A stretch of 64,000 bases of DNA from Microbacterium capsulatum (GCF_030865425.1 NZ_JAVFCB010000005.1:91974-155973); one strand, 5' to 3'; counted from the first letter of the stretch, positions 53,014-61,779 are shown. Notes: generated by a model from the sequence alone, not told the origin. A program made the numbers and translations.

Positions 53014-53732
53014 GGCCGGGAATCCGGTCCGACGGCGTCTGTGGCCGCGTCCTGAGCCTGCTCGTCGCGCCGCGAGCGCCGTCCGTCCTTCGGCCAGAAC
53101 GCCCACACGATCAGGGAGGCCGCGCCGACCGTGAACCCGCCGATCACGAACGGGTCGCCGAGCAGCAGGATCAGCGGGGCGAGACCCGGTACGGAGTACC
53201 GCACGATCCGCACGGTGGAGACGGCGTAGGGCGCCGTGTCGTCCTGGGCGTTCGCGTCGCCGCGGAGGGTCAGCGTCCGCTGCTGCGGCGTGGAACCGGC
53301 GGCGACCTCGCGGACCCGATGGGTGACCGGGAGCAGTCCCGGCCGGTCCACCGTCACGACGTCGCCGACGTGCACCTCGGACGCCGGGATCTGCTGCACG
53401 ATGGCGACGGATCCGGTCGGGATCGTCGGGGCCATCGACCCGGTGCGGAACATGATCAGGGTGATGTGCGCGGTCATCGCGAGGATCACGAGGGCGATGC
53501 TCGCGAGGCCGGCGAGCGCGGCCACCCACAGCAGCACCTCACCGAGCACCCGGCCGGCGCGCGGTCCCCTGCGCGTGCCGGCCGAGGTGCTCAGCTCCCC
53601 GCCGGCGCGCGGTCCCACTCGCGCGCCGGACGCAGAGGAAGACGCGACGGATCCGGTCGGGGCGATGTACTGCTGCTGGTCGCGGAGTGCGCGCCGCGTG
53701 GTCGCCATCTGGTTCGCCAGGTCGATCGTCAT
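53010..53732 (-). CDS. SipW-like (Ser-His) signal peptidase I
   Basis: The 240-residue protein has two membrane segments (VLLWVAALAGLASIALVIL and PFVIGGFTVGAASLIVWAFW) around an external catalytic domain. The nucleophile is the serine in FRTGSMAPTIPTGSV, and the second motif is VTHRVREV, where a histidine replaces the lysine of ordinary type I peptidases. That Ser-His form marks the SipW/ER-type group, which matures TasA and camelysin-like fibre proteins. The first 55 residues include a GPRAG repeat encoded by a 48-bp-period duplication. All three neighbouring minus-strand genes look like substrates. Confidence 0.88.
   Translation of the reverse strand: MTIDLANQMATTRRALRDQQQYIAPTGSVASSSASGARVGPRAGGELSTSAGTRRGPRAGRVLGEVLLWVAALAGLASIALVILAMTAHITLIMFRTGSMAPTIPTGSVAIVQQIPASEVHVGDVVTVDRPGLLPVTHRVREVAAGSTPQQRTLTLRGDANAQDDTAPYAVSTVRIVRYSVPGLAPLILLLGDPFVIGGFTVGAASLIVWAFWPKDGRRSRRDEQAQDAATDAVGPDSRP
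53553..53616. repeat. In-frame direct repeat in the signal peptidase N terminus
   Basis: The 16-bp sequence GCCGGCGCGCGGTCCC occurs at 53553-53568 and 53601-53616, a 48-bp period that keeps the frame and gives the repeated peptide GPRAG in the cytoplasmic N-terminal tail. Confidence 0.85.
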
Positions 53733-53757
53733 CTCTTCTTCTCCTTCGATATCGCGG

Positions 53758-54417
53758 TCAGCTCGACGTCGCCGAGAACTGCCAGGTCTGGGTCAGGGTC
53801 AGGCCCTGAGCCGCGTTCGGGGTGCTCGTGGGGAGCGTGATCGCGAAGCAGTAGTTCACCTGTGCGGTGCCGTTCGCGGTGAGGGTCTGGGACCCGGTGG
53901 CCGAGGTGTTCAGGGCGGATCCGTCCGGCACCACGGCTGCGGAGCCGGTGGAGGTGTAGTCGGAGGCCTGTGCGCACTGCGCCGTCGTGACGGTCCGCAC
54001 TCCGTAGGTGAGGTAGTCGGCGAGCGTGCCCGTGCCGTAGGTGCCGGCCATCAGGCGGACGGTGCCGGCCGTGGACCCGGAGATCGTCTTCACGCTGAAC
54101 AGCGCGTAGATCGTCTTGCCCGGCGACAGCGCCGCCGCGTCCACGGCCGAGAAGCCGAGGGTGGCCGCGGTCGGGTTGTACTGAGCGAAGGTCGTGCCGT
54201 CCGTCGCACCGCGGATCCCGAACCGGCTCGCGGTGATCGTGGCCGTCGTGTTCTCCACGTCGTTCCAGCTGGCGAGAGTCACCCCCGCGCCGACACCGAG
54301 CACGAGCCCGCCGGCGAGGACCGCGCGGATCCGGCGGAGCCGGATCCCGCGGGCCCGCTGCCGGCCCGCCCGCAGCGCCTGACGGCTGCGGGGGGTCGGG
54401 GCGTCGTGCGCGTTCAT
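53758..54417 (-). CDS. TasA/camelysin-like secreted protein with alternate-type signal peptide (A)
   Basis: The 219-residue protein has the SipW-type signal: basic RRIRAVLAGGLVLGVGAGVTLASWNDVENTTATITA, with the ASWNDxE motif just after the hydrophobic core. The mature part is a beta-rich domain (FSAVDAAALSPGKTIYALFSVK, YGVRTVTTAQCAQASDY) with two cysteines. It resembles the paralogue at 54.4 kb throughout. In Bacillus related proteins form amyloid-like biofilm fibres; here that role is inferred from the motif, the dedicated peptidase and the context. Confidence 0.82.
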   Translation of the reverse strand: MNAHDAPTPRSRQALRAGRQRARGIRLRRIRAVLAGGLVLGVGAGVTLASWNDVENTTATITASRFGIRGATDGTTFAQYNPTAATLGFSAVDAAALSPGKTIYALFSVKTISGSTAGTVRLMAGTYGTGTLADYLTYGVRTVTTAQCAQASDYTSTGSAAVVPDGSALNTSATGSQTLTANGTAQVNYCFAITLPTSTPNAAQGLTLTQTWQFSATSS

Positions 54418-54440
54418 GAGGGTGTCTTCCCGAGTGGGTC

Positions 54441-55103
54441 TCAGTACGAGGTGGCGGTGAAGGACAGGGTGGTCGTGGCGGTGGCGCCCTGGACCAGCGT
54501 GGACTTCGCGGTCGCGACCACGCACAGCTGGGCGGCGGTGCCGGCGGTGCCGGCGCTGGCGCCCTTGGCCAGGGAGACGCTCGCTCCGGCGGTGAAGCCG
54601 GTCAGGTCGCTGCCCGAGGCGACGAGCGTGCCGCCGGTGACGGCGGTGGCGTCGCAGGCGGCGGCGGGGCCGACCGAGTACACGGCGTACGAGACGTTCA
54701 CGTCGTTCGTGCCGCTGCCCGTCTCGGCCGATGCGACGAGCGTGGCGTTGTTCGTCGTCGTGCCGTCCAGGCGCACCCAGAACGGCGCGTACACCACGTC
54801 GCCCGGGGAGATGTTGCTGAACGGGGCGGTGAAGCCGAGCGTCGCGGCCGTCCCGCCCTTGTTCACGTTGTGGTCGCTGAACCCGGTGGTCGCCGAGGTC
54901 GTCGACCCCTGGATGTTGAACGTGCCGGCGGTGAAGGTGCCGGTCGCGAACTCCGAGTCGTTCCAGCTGGCCAGCGTGACGGCCGTTCCGACGCCGAGCG
55001 CCAGGCCTCCGGCCAGCAGCGCCAGGACCTTCTTGCGGGTCGAGGCGGTCGTGCGGATGCGGCGCGCTGCGCTGCGGGTCTGGGTGGTGCCGGTGCTTTC
55101 CAT
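54441..55103 (-). CDS. TasA/camelysin-like secreted protein with alternate-type signal peptide (B)
   Basis: The 220-residue protein has the signal KKVLALLAGGLALGVGTAVTLASWNDSEFATGTFTA and a mature domain with FTAPFSNISPGDVVYAPFWVRLDG and AYAV-type strands, two cysteines and many Thr/Ser. It is the first gene of the leftward peptidase unit. AGGAGG lies five bases before the ATG at 55103; the longer open frame upstream lacks support. A 9-bp hairpin (55153-55185) lies in the leader. Confidence 0.85.
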   Translation of the reverse strand: MESTGTTQTRSAARRIRTTASTRKKVLALLAGGLALGVGTAVTLASWNDSEFATGTFTAGTFNIQGSTTSATTGFSDHNVNKGGTAATLGFTAPFSNISPGDVVYAPFWVRLDGTTTNNATLVASAETGSGTNDVNVSYAVYSVGPAAACDATAVTGGTLVASGSDLTGFTAGASVSLAKGASAGTAGTAAQLCVVATAKSTLVQGATATTTLSFTATSY

Positions 55104-55152
55104 GGCGTCCTCCTGGGTGTGTCGTCTCATGTCGGGTACTTCTGGTTCATGG

Positions 55153-55185
55153 GGCCGGACCCGGCGTCCCCAGGCAGGTCCGGCC
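55153..55185. promoter_or_regulatory. Hairpin/operator in the leader between SipW module and kinase gene
   Basis: GGCCGGACC (55153-55161) and GGTCCGGCC (55177-55185) form a perfect 9-bp stem with a 15-base loop in the 232-bp divergent region. It may be a regulator site or a leader structure of the TasA-like gene at 55103. Confidence 0.45.
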
Positions 55186-55335
55186 ATGACTTGACGTTAT
55201 GGCCAGGCGGAGGAGGAAAAAACGGACTTCGGCTGATCTTTGAGTAGTCTTGCGGCAGAGTTGAGCGGGCCCTGAGAAACGGCCCTTCCCTTCAGACACG
55301 CATGCGGCGGAGAGCCGCCGACGGAGGATCGGCAC

Positions 55336-56931
55336 ATGGCGCGGACGACGTCGATCTGGCGGTGGCAGCTGATCTTCGGCGCCGCCGTGGCGACGTCCGC
55401 CGTGCTCATCGCCGGCCTCAAGCCGACCGTGTTCGCCAGGCCCCTGTTCGCGGCGGGACTGCTCATGGTCGTGCTCGTCACGGTCCTCGTGATCGTCGTG
55501 CCGTGGGGCCGAATGCCGGCCCGGGTCGCGCAGGTCGTGCCGTTCCTCGACATCATCGCGATCGGCCTCACCGCGCAGGCGCAGGACGTCCGCCTGACCT
55601 TCCTCTGGGTCTTTCCGATCGTCTGGCTGGCTTCCTACTATTCGGTCGCCACGATCCTGAGCGCGATCGCGCTCATCACCGCCTCCCTGCTCGTTCTCGG
55701 CACGCAGGGCGGGGCGCTCGAGGACGGGATCCTGCGCGCCCTCGTGACAGCGCTCGCGCTCGGCTTCCTCGGCACCTCCATCCGGATCGGGGTCCGTCGC
55801 CGCCACGCCGCCCGGCGCCTGCTGCGACGGCAGTCGGAGCAGGCCGACCGGGCCGAGCGCCGCGCGAAGACGCGGGAGCAGCAGATCACCCAGATCATCG
55901 ACGCGCTCGACACGGCGCTCCTCGCGCTCGCCGCGGACGGCACGGTCTTCAAGATGAACGAGGCCTACCGCCGTCTCTACGGGCGCGACAGCTACGGGGC
56001 CCGGCTGCCGTCGCCCGCGGTCGAGTACGACGACCGCGAGGGCGAACCGCTTCCGCCCGAGCGCACCACGCTCGCCCGTGCCGCCCGGGGCGAGCACCTG
56101 CAGGATGAGCGGGTCTGGCTCTTCGACGTGGAGGGGCGCTGGCGGAGTCTCGAGGTCTCGACCCAGTCGATCGACAGCCTGTTCGACGGGCCCCGGCCCA
56201 CCCTTCTCGTCGTCGAAGACGTCACGGCCCTGCGGGAGGCGGCGGAAGCGCGGCGGACGATGTCGGCGATCATGTCGCACGAACTGCGCAACCCGCTCAC
56301 CGCGATCCTCGGGCACATCGAACTCATGCTCGACCGCGACGATCTGCCGGAGCGGGCCCGCGACCAGCTCGAGGTCGTCGAGCACGCAGGGCAGCGGATG
56401 CAGAGCCTCGTCGCGGCCGCGCTCGCGGAGGCACCCGCCGCGCGTCGCGTGTTCGAGCCGGTCGATCTGCGCGCTCTCGTCGATGCGGCGGTCGCGCTGT
56501 TCGCGCCGACGGCGCAGGCGGGGCAGCAGAGACTGGCGGCATCCGGGTCGGACACCGTGCTCATCCAAGGCGATCCGTTCCGGTTGCGGCAGGTGATCGA
56601 CAACCTGCTCAGCAACGCGGTCAAGTACACCCCGAGCGGGGGCAGCATCGACATCGACGTCGGCGTCGCCGCAGACGGGCAGGCCGAACTCGTCGTCGTC
56701 GACACGGGGCGCGGGATGACCGCCGCCGATGTCGAGCGGATCTTCCAGCCGTACTTCCGGGCGGAGGAGGCCGTGCGCAGCGGCGTCCCCGGCACAGGGC
56801 TCGGGATGGGCGTCGTGCAGGGGATCGTCACCGAGCACGGCGGGTCCGTCGAGGTCGGCAGCGCACCCGGCGCCGGCACCCGCATCCGGGTGCGCTTCCC
56901 GCGCCGCACGATCCAGAGCGAGGACACATGA
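55336..56931 (+). CDS. Membrane sensor histidine kinase
   Basis: The 531-residue kinase has about six membrane helices at the N terminus without a large outer domain, a coiled linker, a PAS-like domain (about 190-300, IIDALDTALLALAADGTVFKMN), HisKA with His315 in IMSHELRNPLTAILGH, and the ATPase domain with the N-box LLSNAVKYT near 425-433, VVDTGRGM and GTGLGMGVVQGI. It senses something in or near the membrane. It probably pairs with the response regulator at 51.6 kb across the SipW genes. The start has CGGAGG about nine bases upstream. Confidence 0.92.
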   Translation: MARTTSIWRWQLIFGAAVATSAVLIAGLKPTVFARPLFAAGLLMVVLVTVLVIVVPWGRMPARVAQVVPFLDIIAIGLTAQAQDVRLTFLWVFPIVWLASYYSVATILSAIALITASLLVLGTQGGALEDGILRALVTALALGFLGTSIRIGVRRRHAARRLLRRQSEQADRAERRAKTREQQITQIIDALDTALLALAADGTVFKMNEAYRRLYGRDSYGARLPSPAVEYDDREGEPLPPERTTLARAARGEHLQDERVWLFDVEGRWRSLEVSTQSIDSLFDGPRPTLLVVEDVTALREAAEARRTMSAIMSHELRNPLTAILGHIELMLDRDDLPERARDQLEVVEHAGQRMQSLVAAALAEAPAARRVFEPVDLRALVDAAVALFAPTAQAGQQRLAASGSDTVLIQGDPFRLRQVIDNLLSNAVKYTPSGGSIDIDVGVAADGQAELVVVDTGRGMTAADVERIFQPYFRAEEAVRSGVPGTGLGMGVVQGIVTEHGGSVEVGSAPGAGTRIRVRFPRRTIQSEDT

Positions 56932-58136
56932 TCCCGGCACTCGTCCACGGTGCAGCCGCCCCTCTCACCGGGGGGATCCACGTCGACCTCTCGGTGAGCC
57001 TCATCGCCGTGGTCACGCTGACGACAGCTCTCGTGGTGACCCTCGGCCTGCTGCCCCGACCGGGTGCGGCGACCGTGGCATGGTCGGCGGCCTTCGGCAT
57101 GGGCATGATCGGCACCTACCTGTGGGTCGTCGGCAACGAGACCGACAACGCCGTCATGCGGGCGCTGTCCGCGGGTCTCGTGCTGTGCTTCGAGCCGCTG
57201 ATCTGGGCGGGCGTGCGGCACTACGCGGCCCGCCGGGTGAACTGGATCGCCGTGGGGATCACGCTCTTCGCGATCCCGGCGCTGCTCGCGTCCTCCGCGA
57301 CCTCGGACCTGTACCCGGTGATGTTCCGGATCGTGTTCTCGGCCGTCGCGGTCTTCGCCGTCCTGGTCGCGTCCGAACTGCTGCGGCTGCAGACCCGGCT
57401 CGGCATGCGGGATGCGGTGATGCCGCTCGTGCTGATCTCCGGGGCGTTCGGCGTCGTGGCCGTACTCGGCGTCGTCGCAGGGTTCTTCGGCGTCGGATCC
57501 AATCCGGGAGACGAGCTCAGCATGCTGCGCGACGTGAACGGCGTCGGGATCCTGCTCAGCTGCGTGTGCGCGACGGTGACGATCCTGCTCCTCGTCCGCG
57601 AGGAGCCCGCGCACCGCGGCACGTCGGGCCGCACGTCCGGCGGCGCCTCGGGCGTGGGGGAGGATCTGCTGCGGGACCGCCTGGCGCGCGCCGAGCAGCA
57701 CCGCGACACCGCGTGGTCGGTGCTCCGCGTCCGTCTGGACGACCCCGAGGACCTGCGGGAGGCGAGCGGGCAGGCCGTGTTCTCGAGGGTCGTGGAGATG
57801 TTCCACGCCCACGTGCGCGAGGCGATGCCGGCGACGGCCGACTCCGTCTGGCTGTCCCGTGCCGAGGAGCTCGTGCTCCTGCCCGGCGGGGAGGAGCAGA
57901 TGCAGCACCACCTGCGGGAGGTCCTCTCCCGCGTCTCGAGGCTCGAGGAGACCGGGCCCCTCGCGGGGATGCGGATGTCGGCGAGCATCGGTTGGGCCGA
58001 GGCCGGAGTGCTCGGGTTCGACCTCGACACGCTCTCCGCCGCGGCCGGCGAGGCCGCGGGCCAGGCGCGCGATCGCGGCGGTGACCGGTGGCGGCGCGCG
58101 CGGCCGACGGAGTCGTTGACTACCCTGGAGGAGTGA
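56928..58136 (+). CDS. Membrane protein with degenerate GGDEF-like domain
   Basis: The 402-residue protein has six or seven helices (about 20-230) and a cytoplasmic C-terminal domain shaped like a diguanylate cyclase. The segment SRAEELVLLPGG sits where GGDEFVLLLPG would be, and MRMSASIGWAEAG matches the later SIG motif. With RAEE in place of GGDEF the catalytic residues are missing, so a cyclase activity is unlikely; a sensory or binding role is possible. It overlaps the kinase gene by 4 bp and its 3' end contains the tsaB promoter-like box. Confidence 0.75.
   Translation: MIPALVHGAAAPLTGGIHVDLSVSLIAVVTLTTALVVTLGLLPRPGAATVAWSAAFGMGMIGTYLWVVGNETDNAVMRALSAGLVLCFEPLIWAGVRHYAARRVNWIAVGITLFAIPALLASSATSDLYPVMFRIVFSAVAVFAVLVASELLRLQTRLGMRDAVMPLVLISGAFGVVAVLGVVAGFFGVGSNPGDELSMLRDVNGVGILLSCVCATVTILLLVREEPAHRGTSGRTSGGASGVGEDLLRDRLARAEQHRDTAWSVLRVRLDDPEDLREASGQAVFSRVVEMFHAHVREAMPATADSVWLSRAEELVLLPGGEEQMQHHLREVLSRVSRLEETGPLAGMRMSASIGWAEAGVLGFDLDTLSAAAGEAAGQARDRGGDRWRRARPTESLTTLEE
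58121..58126 (+). promoter_or_regulatory. Leaderless promoter -10 (tsaB-rimI-tsaD)
   Basis: TACCCT lies six bases before the GTG at 58133, inside the last codons of the upstream membrane-protein gene. GGAGGA touches the GTG too closely to act as a normal ribosome site. It would let tsaB be transcribed independently of the SipW module. Confidence 0.6.
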
Positions 58137-58756
58137 TTCTTGGCGTCGACACCTCCCTGGGCACCGCCGTCGGTCTGATCGGCCGTGACGGACGCACCCT
58201 CGTCGAGGTCGCGAACGCCGAACCGCTCGGGCACGCCGAGGTGATCGGCGCCCTGATGGAGCAGGTGCTCGCGAGCGTCGGTGACGAGCGGATCGACCAC
58301 GTCGCCGCCGGCATGGGCCCCGGGCCGTTCACGGGCCTGCGCATCGGGATCGCCGCCGCCCGCGCGTTCGCGCTCGGCCGGGGGATCCCGGTCGTCGCGG
58401 TGCCCAGCCACCACGCCGCCGCGCTCGCGTTCTACGAGCAGGAGGCGCCGGCCCAGCCGTTCGCGATCCTCACCGACGCCCGCCGCAGGGAGAGCGCCGT
58501 CACCGTGTACGAGGGACTCGACGTGGACGGCATCCCGCACGTCGTCGTCGACACGGTGCTCGTGCCGCGCGCCGAGATCGACCGCCGGCTGGGGGCGCTC
58601 CGCCGGATCGAGGTCGCCTCGCTCTCCGCCGCGGCGCTCGCCCGGGTCGCCCGGCGCGCGCTCGCCGCGGGCCGCACGCTCGCCGGATCCGAGCCGCTGT
58701 ACCTGCGCGCCCCCGACGCGCGCGTGCCCGCCGCGCCCAAGCGGGTGGGCCTGTGA
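58133..58756 (+). CDS. tsaB: tRNA threonylcarbamoyladenosine biosynthesis protein TsaB
   Basis: TsaB is the inactive paralogue and dimer partner of TsaD. The 207-residue ASKHA-fold protein starts [17 protein letters not shown] and has [14 protein letters not shown] and the conserved [23 protein letters not shown]. The GTG at 58133 is chosen because it gives this usual start and has TACCCT six bases upstream; a start further up would read into the previous gene. It overlaps rimI by 4 bp. Confidence 0.93.
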   Translation: MILGVDTSLGTAVGLIGRDGRTLVEVANAEPLGHAEVIGALMEQVLASVGDERIDHVAAGMGPGPFTGLRIGIAAARAFALGRGIPVVAVPSHHAAALAFYEQEAPAQPFAILTDARRRESAVTVYEGLDVDGIPHVVVDTVLVPRAEIDRRLGALRRIEVASLSAAALARVARRALAAGRTLAGSEPLYLRAPDARVPAAPKRVGL

Positions 58757-59304
58757 TCCGCCCGGCCACCGGCGCGGATCTGGACGGGATCATGGACATC
58801 GAGCGCCGCTCGTTCCCGACCGACGCGTGGAGCACCGAGCTGATGACCGCCGAGCTCGACAGCCCGCACGGGCGCTACTTCGTCGACGTCGAGCCCGGGG
58901 GCGGTGCGGAGCGGATCGTCGGCTACGGCGGCGTGCGCGCCCTGGCGGGCTCCCCGGACGCCGACATCCAGACCATCGCCCTCGACGCCGAGCATCGTGG
59001 ATCCGGCCGCGGCAGAGCGCTGCTGCGGGTGCTGCTGGGCGAGGCCGCCGCCCGCGGCGCCCACGAGGTGTTCCTCGAGGTGCGCGCCGACAATCCGGTC
59101 GCCGAGGGGCTGTACGTCTCGGAGGGTTTCGTGGAGATCGGCCGGCGCCCCCGCTACTACCAGCCCGACGACGTCGACGCGATCGTGATGAAGCTCGACC
59201 TGCGCGGGCGGGACCGAAAGACCGTGTCCCACTTTCTGCTGTCCGAAGGGCCTTCGGACAGCAGAAATGGGGACACGCCACAACAAGAAGTGGGACACGG
59301 ATGA
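58753..59304 (+). CDS. rimI: Ribosomal-protein-alanine N-acetyltransferase RimI with element-derived tail
   Basis: The GNAT enzyme acetylates an N-terminal alanine (S18 in E. coli). Residues 1-156 form the normal family length, with [32 protein letters not shown] (acetyl-CoA loop) and [30 protein letters not shown]. The last 26 residues ([20 protein letters not shown] and on) are read from a palindromic element at 59224-59300 and have no family counterpart. The tail is long but the stop still overlaps the tsaD start by 4 bp. Confidence 0.9.
   Translation: MIRPATGADLDGIMDIERRSFPTDAWSTELMTAELDSPHGRYFVDVEPGGGAERIVGYGGVRALAGSPDADIQTIALDAEHRGSGRGRALLRVLLGEAAARGAHEVFLEVRADNPVAEGLYVSEGFVEIGRRPRYYQPDDVDAIVMKLDLRGRDRKTVSHFLLSEGPSDSRNGDTPQQEVGHG
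59222..59300. repeat. Large palindromic element inside the 3' end of rimI
   Basis: Two 26-base arms (59224-59249 and 59251-59276) are complementary at all but two positions, and a second arm AAGTGGGACACGG (59288-59300) is also the exact complement of 59222-59234. The core CTGCTGTCCGAAGG / CCTTCGGACAGCAG is perfect. It ends at the base before the tsaD start codon. The form is that of a REP/MITE-like insertion. Confidence 0.85.
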
Positions 59305-60401
59305 GCGCGATCGAACCGCTCGTGCTCGGGATCGAGACGAGCTGCGACGAGACCGGGATCGGGATCGTCCGCGGGCGAACGCTCCTGTCCAACGCGATCG
59401 CGTCGAGCATGGACGAGCACGCGCGCTACGGCGGGGTCGTGCCGGAGGTCGCCGCGCGCGCCCACCTCGAGGAGCTGCAGCCCGCGATCGAGCGCGCCCT
59501 CGCCGAGGCGCGGGTGCGCCTGGAGGACCTCGACGCCGTGGCCGTCACGAGCGGACCGGGCCTCGCCGGGGCGCTCATGGTCGGGATCGGCGCCGCGAAG
59601 GGCCTCGCCGTCTCGCTCGGCAAGCCCCTGTACGCGGTCAATCATCTCGTCGGGCACATCGCAGCGGACATCCTCACGCCCGACTCCGAACCGCTCGAGT
59701 ACCCGACCATCGCGCTGCTCGTCTCCGGCGGGCACACCTCGCTGCTGCACGTGCGCGACCTGACGACGGACGTCGAGCTGCTCGGCGAGACGATGGACGA
59801 CGCCGCGGGGGAGGCGTTCGACAAGGTCGCCCGGATCCTCGGCCTGCCGTACCCGGGAGGCCCCGAGATCGACCGCGCGGCGCTCGACGGCGACCCGGCC
59901 GCGATTCGGTTCCCGCGCGGGCTCTCCCGCGCCTCCGACCTCGAGAAGCATCGCTACGACTTCTCCTTCTCCGGCCTGAAGACGGCTGTCGCACGCTGGA
60001 TCGAGCGCGCTGAGGCCGCCGGCGAACCGGTCCCGGTCGCCGACGTGGCCGCGAGCTTCCGCGAGGCCGTCGTCGACGTGCTCGTGACCAAGGCCCTCGC
60101 CGCGTGCGCCGACCGCGGCGTGCCCCGGCTGCTGCTCGGCGGCGGGGTGATCGCGAACCGCCGGCTGCGCGAGCTGACTCTGGAGCGGGCGGCCGCCGCG
60201 GGCGTGACCGTGCGGATCCCGCCGCTGTCGCTGTGCACCGACAACGGAGCGATGATCGCCGTGCTCGCCGCGGAGCTCATCTCGTCCGGCCGCCCGGCGT
60301 CCACGCTCGCGTTCGGCGCGGACTCCACGCTGCCGGTCACCGAGATCCAGGTCGCCGCCGCCGGCCGCGCCGCCGAGAGCGCCGTCGCCGGGATCGGATG
60401 A
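59301..60401 (+). CDS. tsaD: tRNA N6-adenosine threonylcarbamoyltransferase TsaD
   Basis: TsaD transfers the threonylcarbamoyl group to A37. The 366-residue protein has [16 protein letters not shown] at the start, the metal-binding [11 protein letters not shown] near 117-121, [19 protein letters not shown] after the FSFSGLK motif and [10 protein letters not shown] at the end. The ATG at 59301 is fixed by this start and follows the palindromic element directly, so the element's right arm occupies the place of its ribosome site. 4-bp overlap with the small membrane-protein gene downstream. Confidence 0.96.
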   Translation: MSAIEPLVLGIETSCDETGIGIVRGRTLLSNAIASSMDEHARYGGVVPEVAARAHLEELQPAIERALAEARVRLEDLDAVAVTSGPGLAGALMVGIGAAKGLAVSLGKPLYAVNHLVGHIAADILTPDSEPLEYPTIALLVSGGHTSLLHVRDLTTDVELLGETMDDAAGEAFDKVARILGLPYPGGPEIDRAALDGDPAAIRFPRGLSRASDLEKHRYDFSFSGLKTAVARWIERAEAAGEPVPVADVAASFREAVVDVLVTKALAACADRGVPRLLLGGGVIANRRLRELTLERAAAAGVTVRIPPLSLCTDNGAMIAVLAAELISSGRPASTLAFGADSTLPVTEIQVAAAGRAAESAVAGIG

Positions 60402-60802
60402 CCGTGAGCACGGGGGGAACGGATCCGGATCGGTACACGAAGCTGCCGACCGCGCCGACGCCCGTGCGCACGGAGAGCGGCCCGCAGCTCGATCACGAGG
60501 GATCCGCCGTCGAGGACACGGCCTGGGAGCCGACGGTCGGCACCGACGCGATCCCGGTCGACGAGCCGCGGCTCGCGCCGTGGGCCCTGCTCTCCGCGAT
60601 CGTCGCGCTGTTCGCGTCCCTCTTCGTCGGCTGGGGGATCCCGGTGGCGCTCATCGCCGTGGTCGCCGCGACACTGTCCCTGCGCCGCCCGCTGGAGAGC
60701 CGGACGATGTCGATCTGGGCGCTCGTCCTCGGCTCCGTCGCGACGCTCTACAGCGCCGGCTGGCTGATCTGGGCGGCCTACCGGTTCGGCTGGTTCGGAT
60801 AG
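60398..60802 (+). CDS. Small membrane protein, DUF4190-like
   Basis: The 134-residue protein has an acidic, probably disordered first half and two or three membrane helices in the second ([60 protein letters not shown]). The layout is like DUF4190 proteins of actinobacteria, function unknown. It overlaps tsaD by 4 bp and ends 22 bp from the convergent regulator gene. Confidence 0.7.
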   Translation: MTVSTGGTDPDRYTKLPTAPTPVRTESGPQLDHEGSAVEDTAWEPTVGTDAIPVDEPRLAPWALLSAIVALFASLFVGWGIPVALIAVVAATLSLRRPLESRTMSIWALVLGSVATLYSAGWLIWAAYRFGWFG

Positions 60803-60824
60803 CGCGAAGTGGCGGTCGGTGCCG

Positions 60825-61523
60825 CTAGCGCGGGGGAAGGACCAGGGCGAGCTTCGGCAGCGATGAGAGCCTGCCTCGTTCGATGTGCGCGAAGGCCAGG
60901 GCCCCTGCGAGGTCGGCGTTGCCCGCGTAGATCGCCTCGCACAACCCGGAGTGCTCGGCGAGCTCCACATCCGGATCCGCTCCGCCGCTGAGCGCGCTCA
61001 GCCACCGGAAGCGGCCGAGGAGCGGAGCCGTGGTCTTGATGAGCAGGTCGTTGCCGCTCAATGCGGCGACGGCGGCGTGGAAGCTCCTGTTCGCCAGCTG
61101 GATCTCCGACCGGTCGACCGCCAGCGTCGCCGACGCCGCCTGATCCAGCGCGTCTTTCAGATGCGGAGAGGCGCGCCCTTCGGCCACCGCGAGGGCCGCC
61201 TGCTGCGCCGCCGGCACCTCGAGGATGCGCCGCATGTCGTAGAGCTCGACCGCGTCCTTGAGCGTGAGCTGGTTGACCACGGCGCCGCGCTGCGGATAGG
61301 TGCGGATGTACCCCTCGTCCTCGAGGCGCCGCAGCGCCTCCCGGACGGGCACCCGGGACATGTGCAGGGCGTCGGAGATCACGCGCTCGGTGAGGCGGGC
61401 GCCGGAGGGATGATCGCCGGCGATGATCGCCTCGCGGGTCAGCAGATACGCCTGCTCCGACGAGGAGATCGCCTCTTGCTGATCCGTGGTCACCGTGTGC
61501 TCCGCGCGGTATGCATGAGCCAT
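60825..61523 (-). CDS. GntR-family transcriptional regulator (FadR subfamily)
   Basis: The 232-residue repressor has an N-terminal winged helix (QAYLLTREAIIAGDHPSGARLTERVISDALHMSRVPVREALRRLEDEGYI) and a C-terminal FCD ligand domain with the metal-site residues in YDMRRILEVPAA, NRSFHAAVAALS and AEHSGLCEAI. The ATG at 61523 is likely; a GTG ten codons inside is an alternative. It is divergent from the MFS gene and two inverted ATTGCATACCAGT sites lie between, so it probably represses both. Its ligand is likely the transporter substrate. Confidence 0.9.
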   Translation of the reverse strand: MAHAYRAEHTVTTDQQEAISSSEQAYLLTREAIIAGDHPSGARLTERVISDALHMSRVPVREALRRLEDEGYIRTYPQRGAVVNQLTLKDAVELYDMRRILEVPAAQQAALAVAEGRASPHLKDALDQAASATLAVDRSEIQLANRSFHAAVAALSGNDLLIKTTAPLLGRFRWLSALSGGADPDVELAEHSGLCEAIYAGNADLAGALAFAHIERGRLSSLPKLALVLPPR

Positions 61524-61660
61524 TCTTGCAAGTCGCGGTCGCCACACGTCGCTCGATGCCCTCCTTCCGTCGAAAACGGCGCGCGAACTCGCCGGCGCCG
61601 CCGGCGCCGCCGGAAGTCCGCAGAGCTCGCTGAGGATTCCGAATGAGCCCGATCTTAGCA

Positions 61661-61673
61661 ACTGGTATGCAAT
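61661..61673. promoter_or_regulatory. Operator half 1: ACTGGTATGCAAT
   Basis: This 13-mer is the exact reverse complement of the site at 61780-61792. It lies 138 bp upstream of the regulator start and fits FadR-subfamily operators (TGGTATGCAA-type). Probably the autoregulatory site of the GntR gene. Confidence 0.7.
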
Positions 61674-61743
61674 CAGGGTAGATGTAGATCAACTGACGTT
61701 GACTGCAAGTCAATTGATCCCTGATTTTTCGGGCAAATTGGGG

Positions 61744-61773
61744 TTTACAACGTTCGTTCGCGGTTGCTATGGT
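61744..61773 (+). promoter_or_regulatory. Promoter of the MFS transporter gene
   Basis: TTTACA (61744-61749) and TATGGT (61768-61773) with an 18-bp spacer form a clear -35/-10 pair. The predicted transcript start falls within the operator at 61780-61792, the classic place for repression. Confidence 0.6.
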
Positions 61774-61779
61774 CACCAC

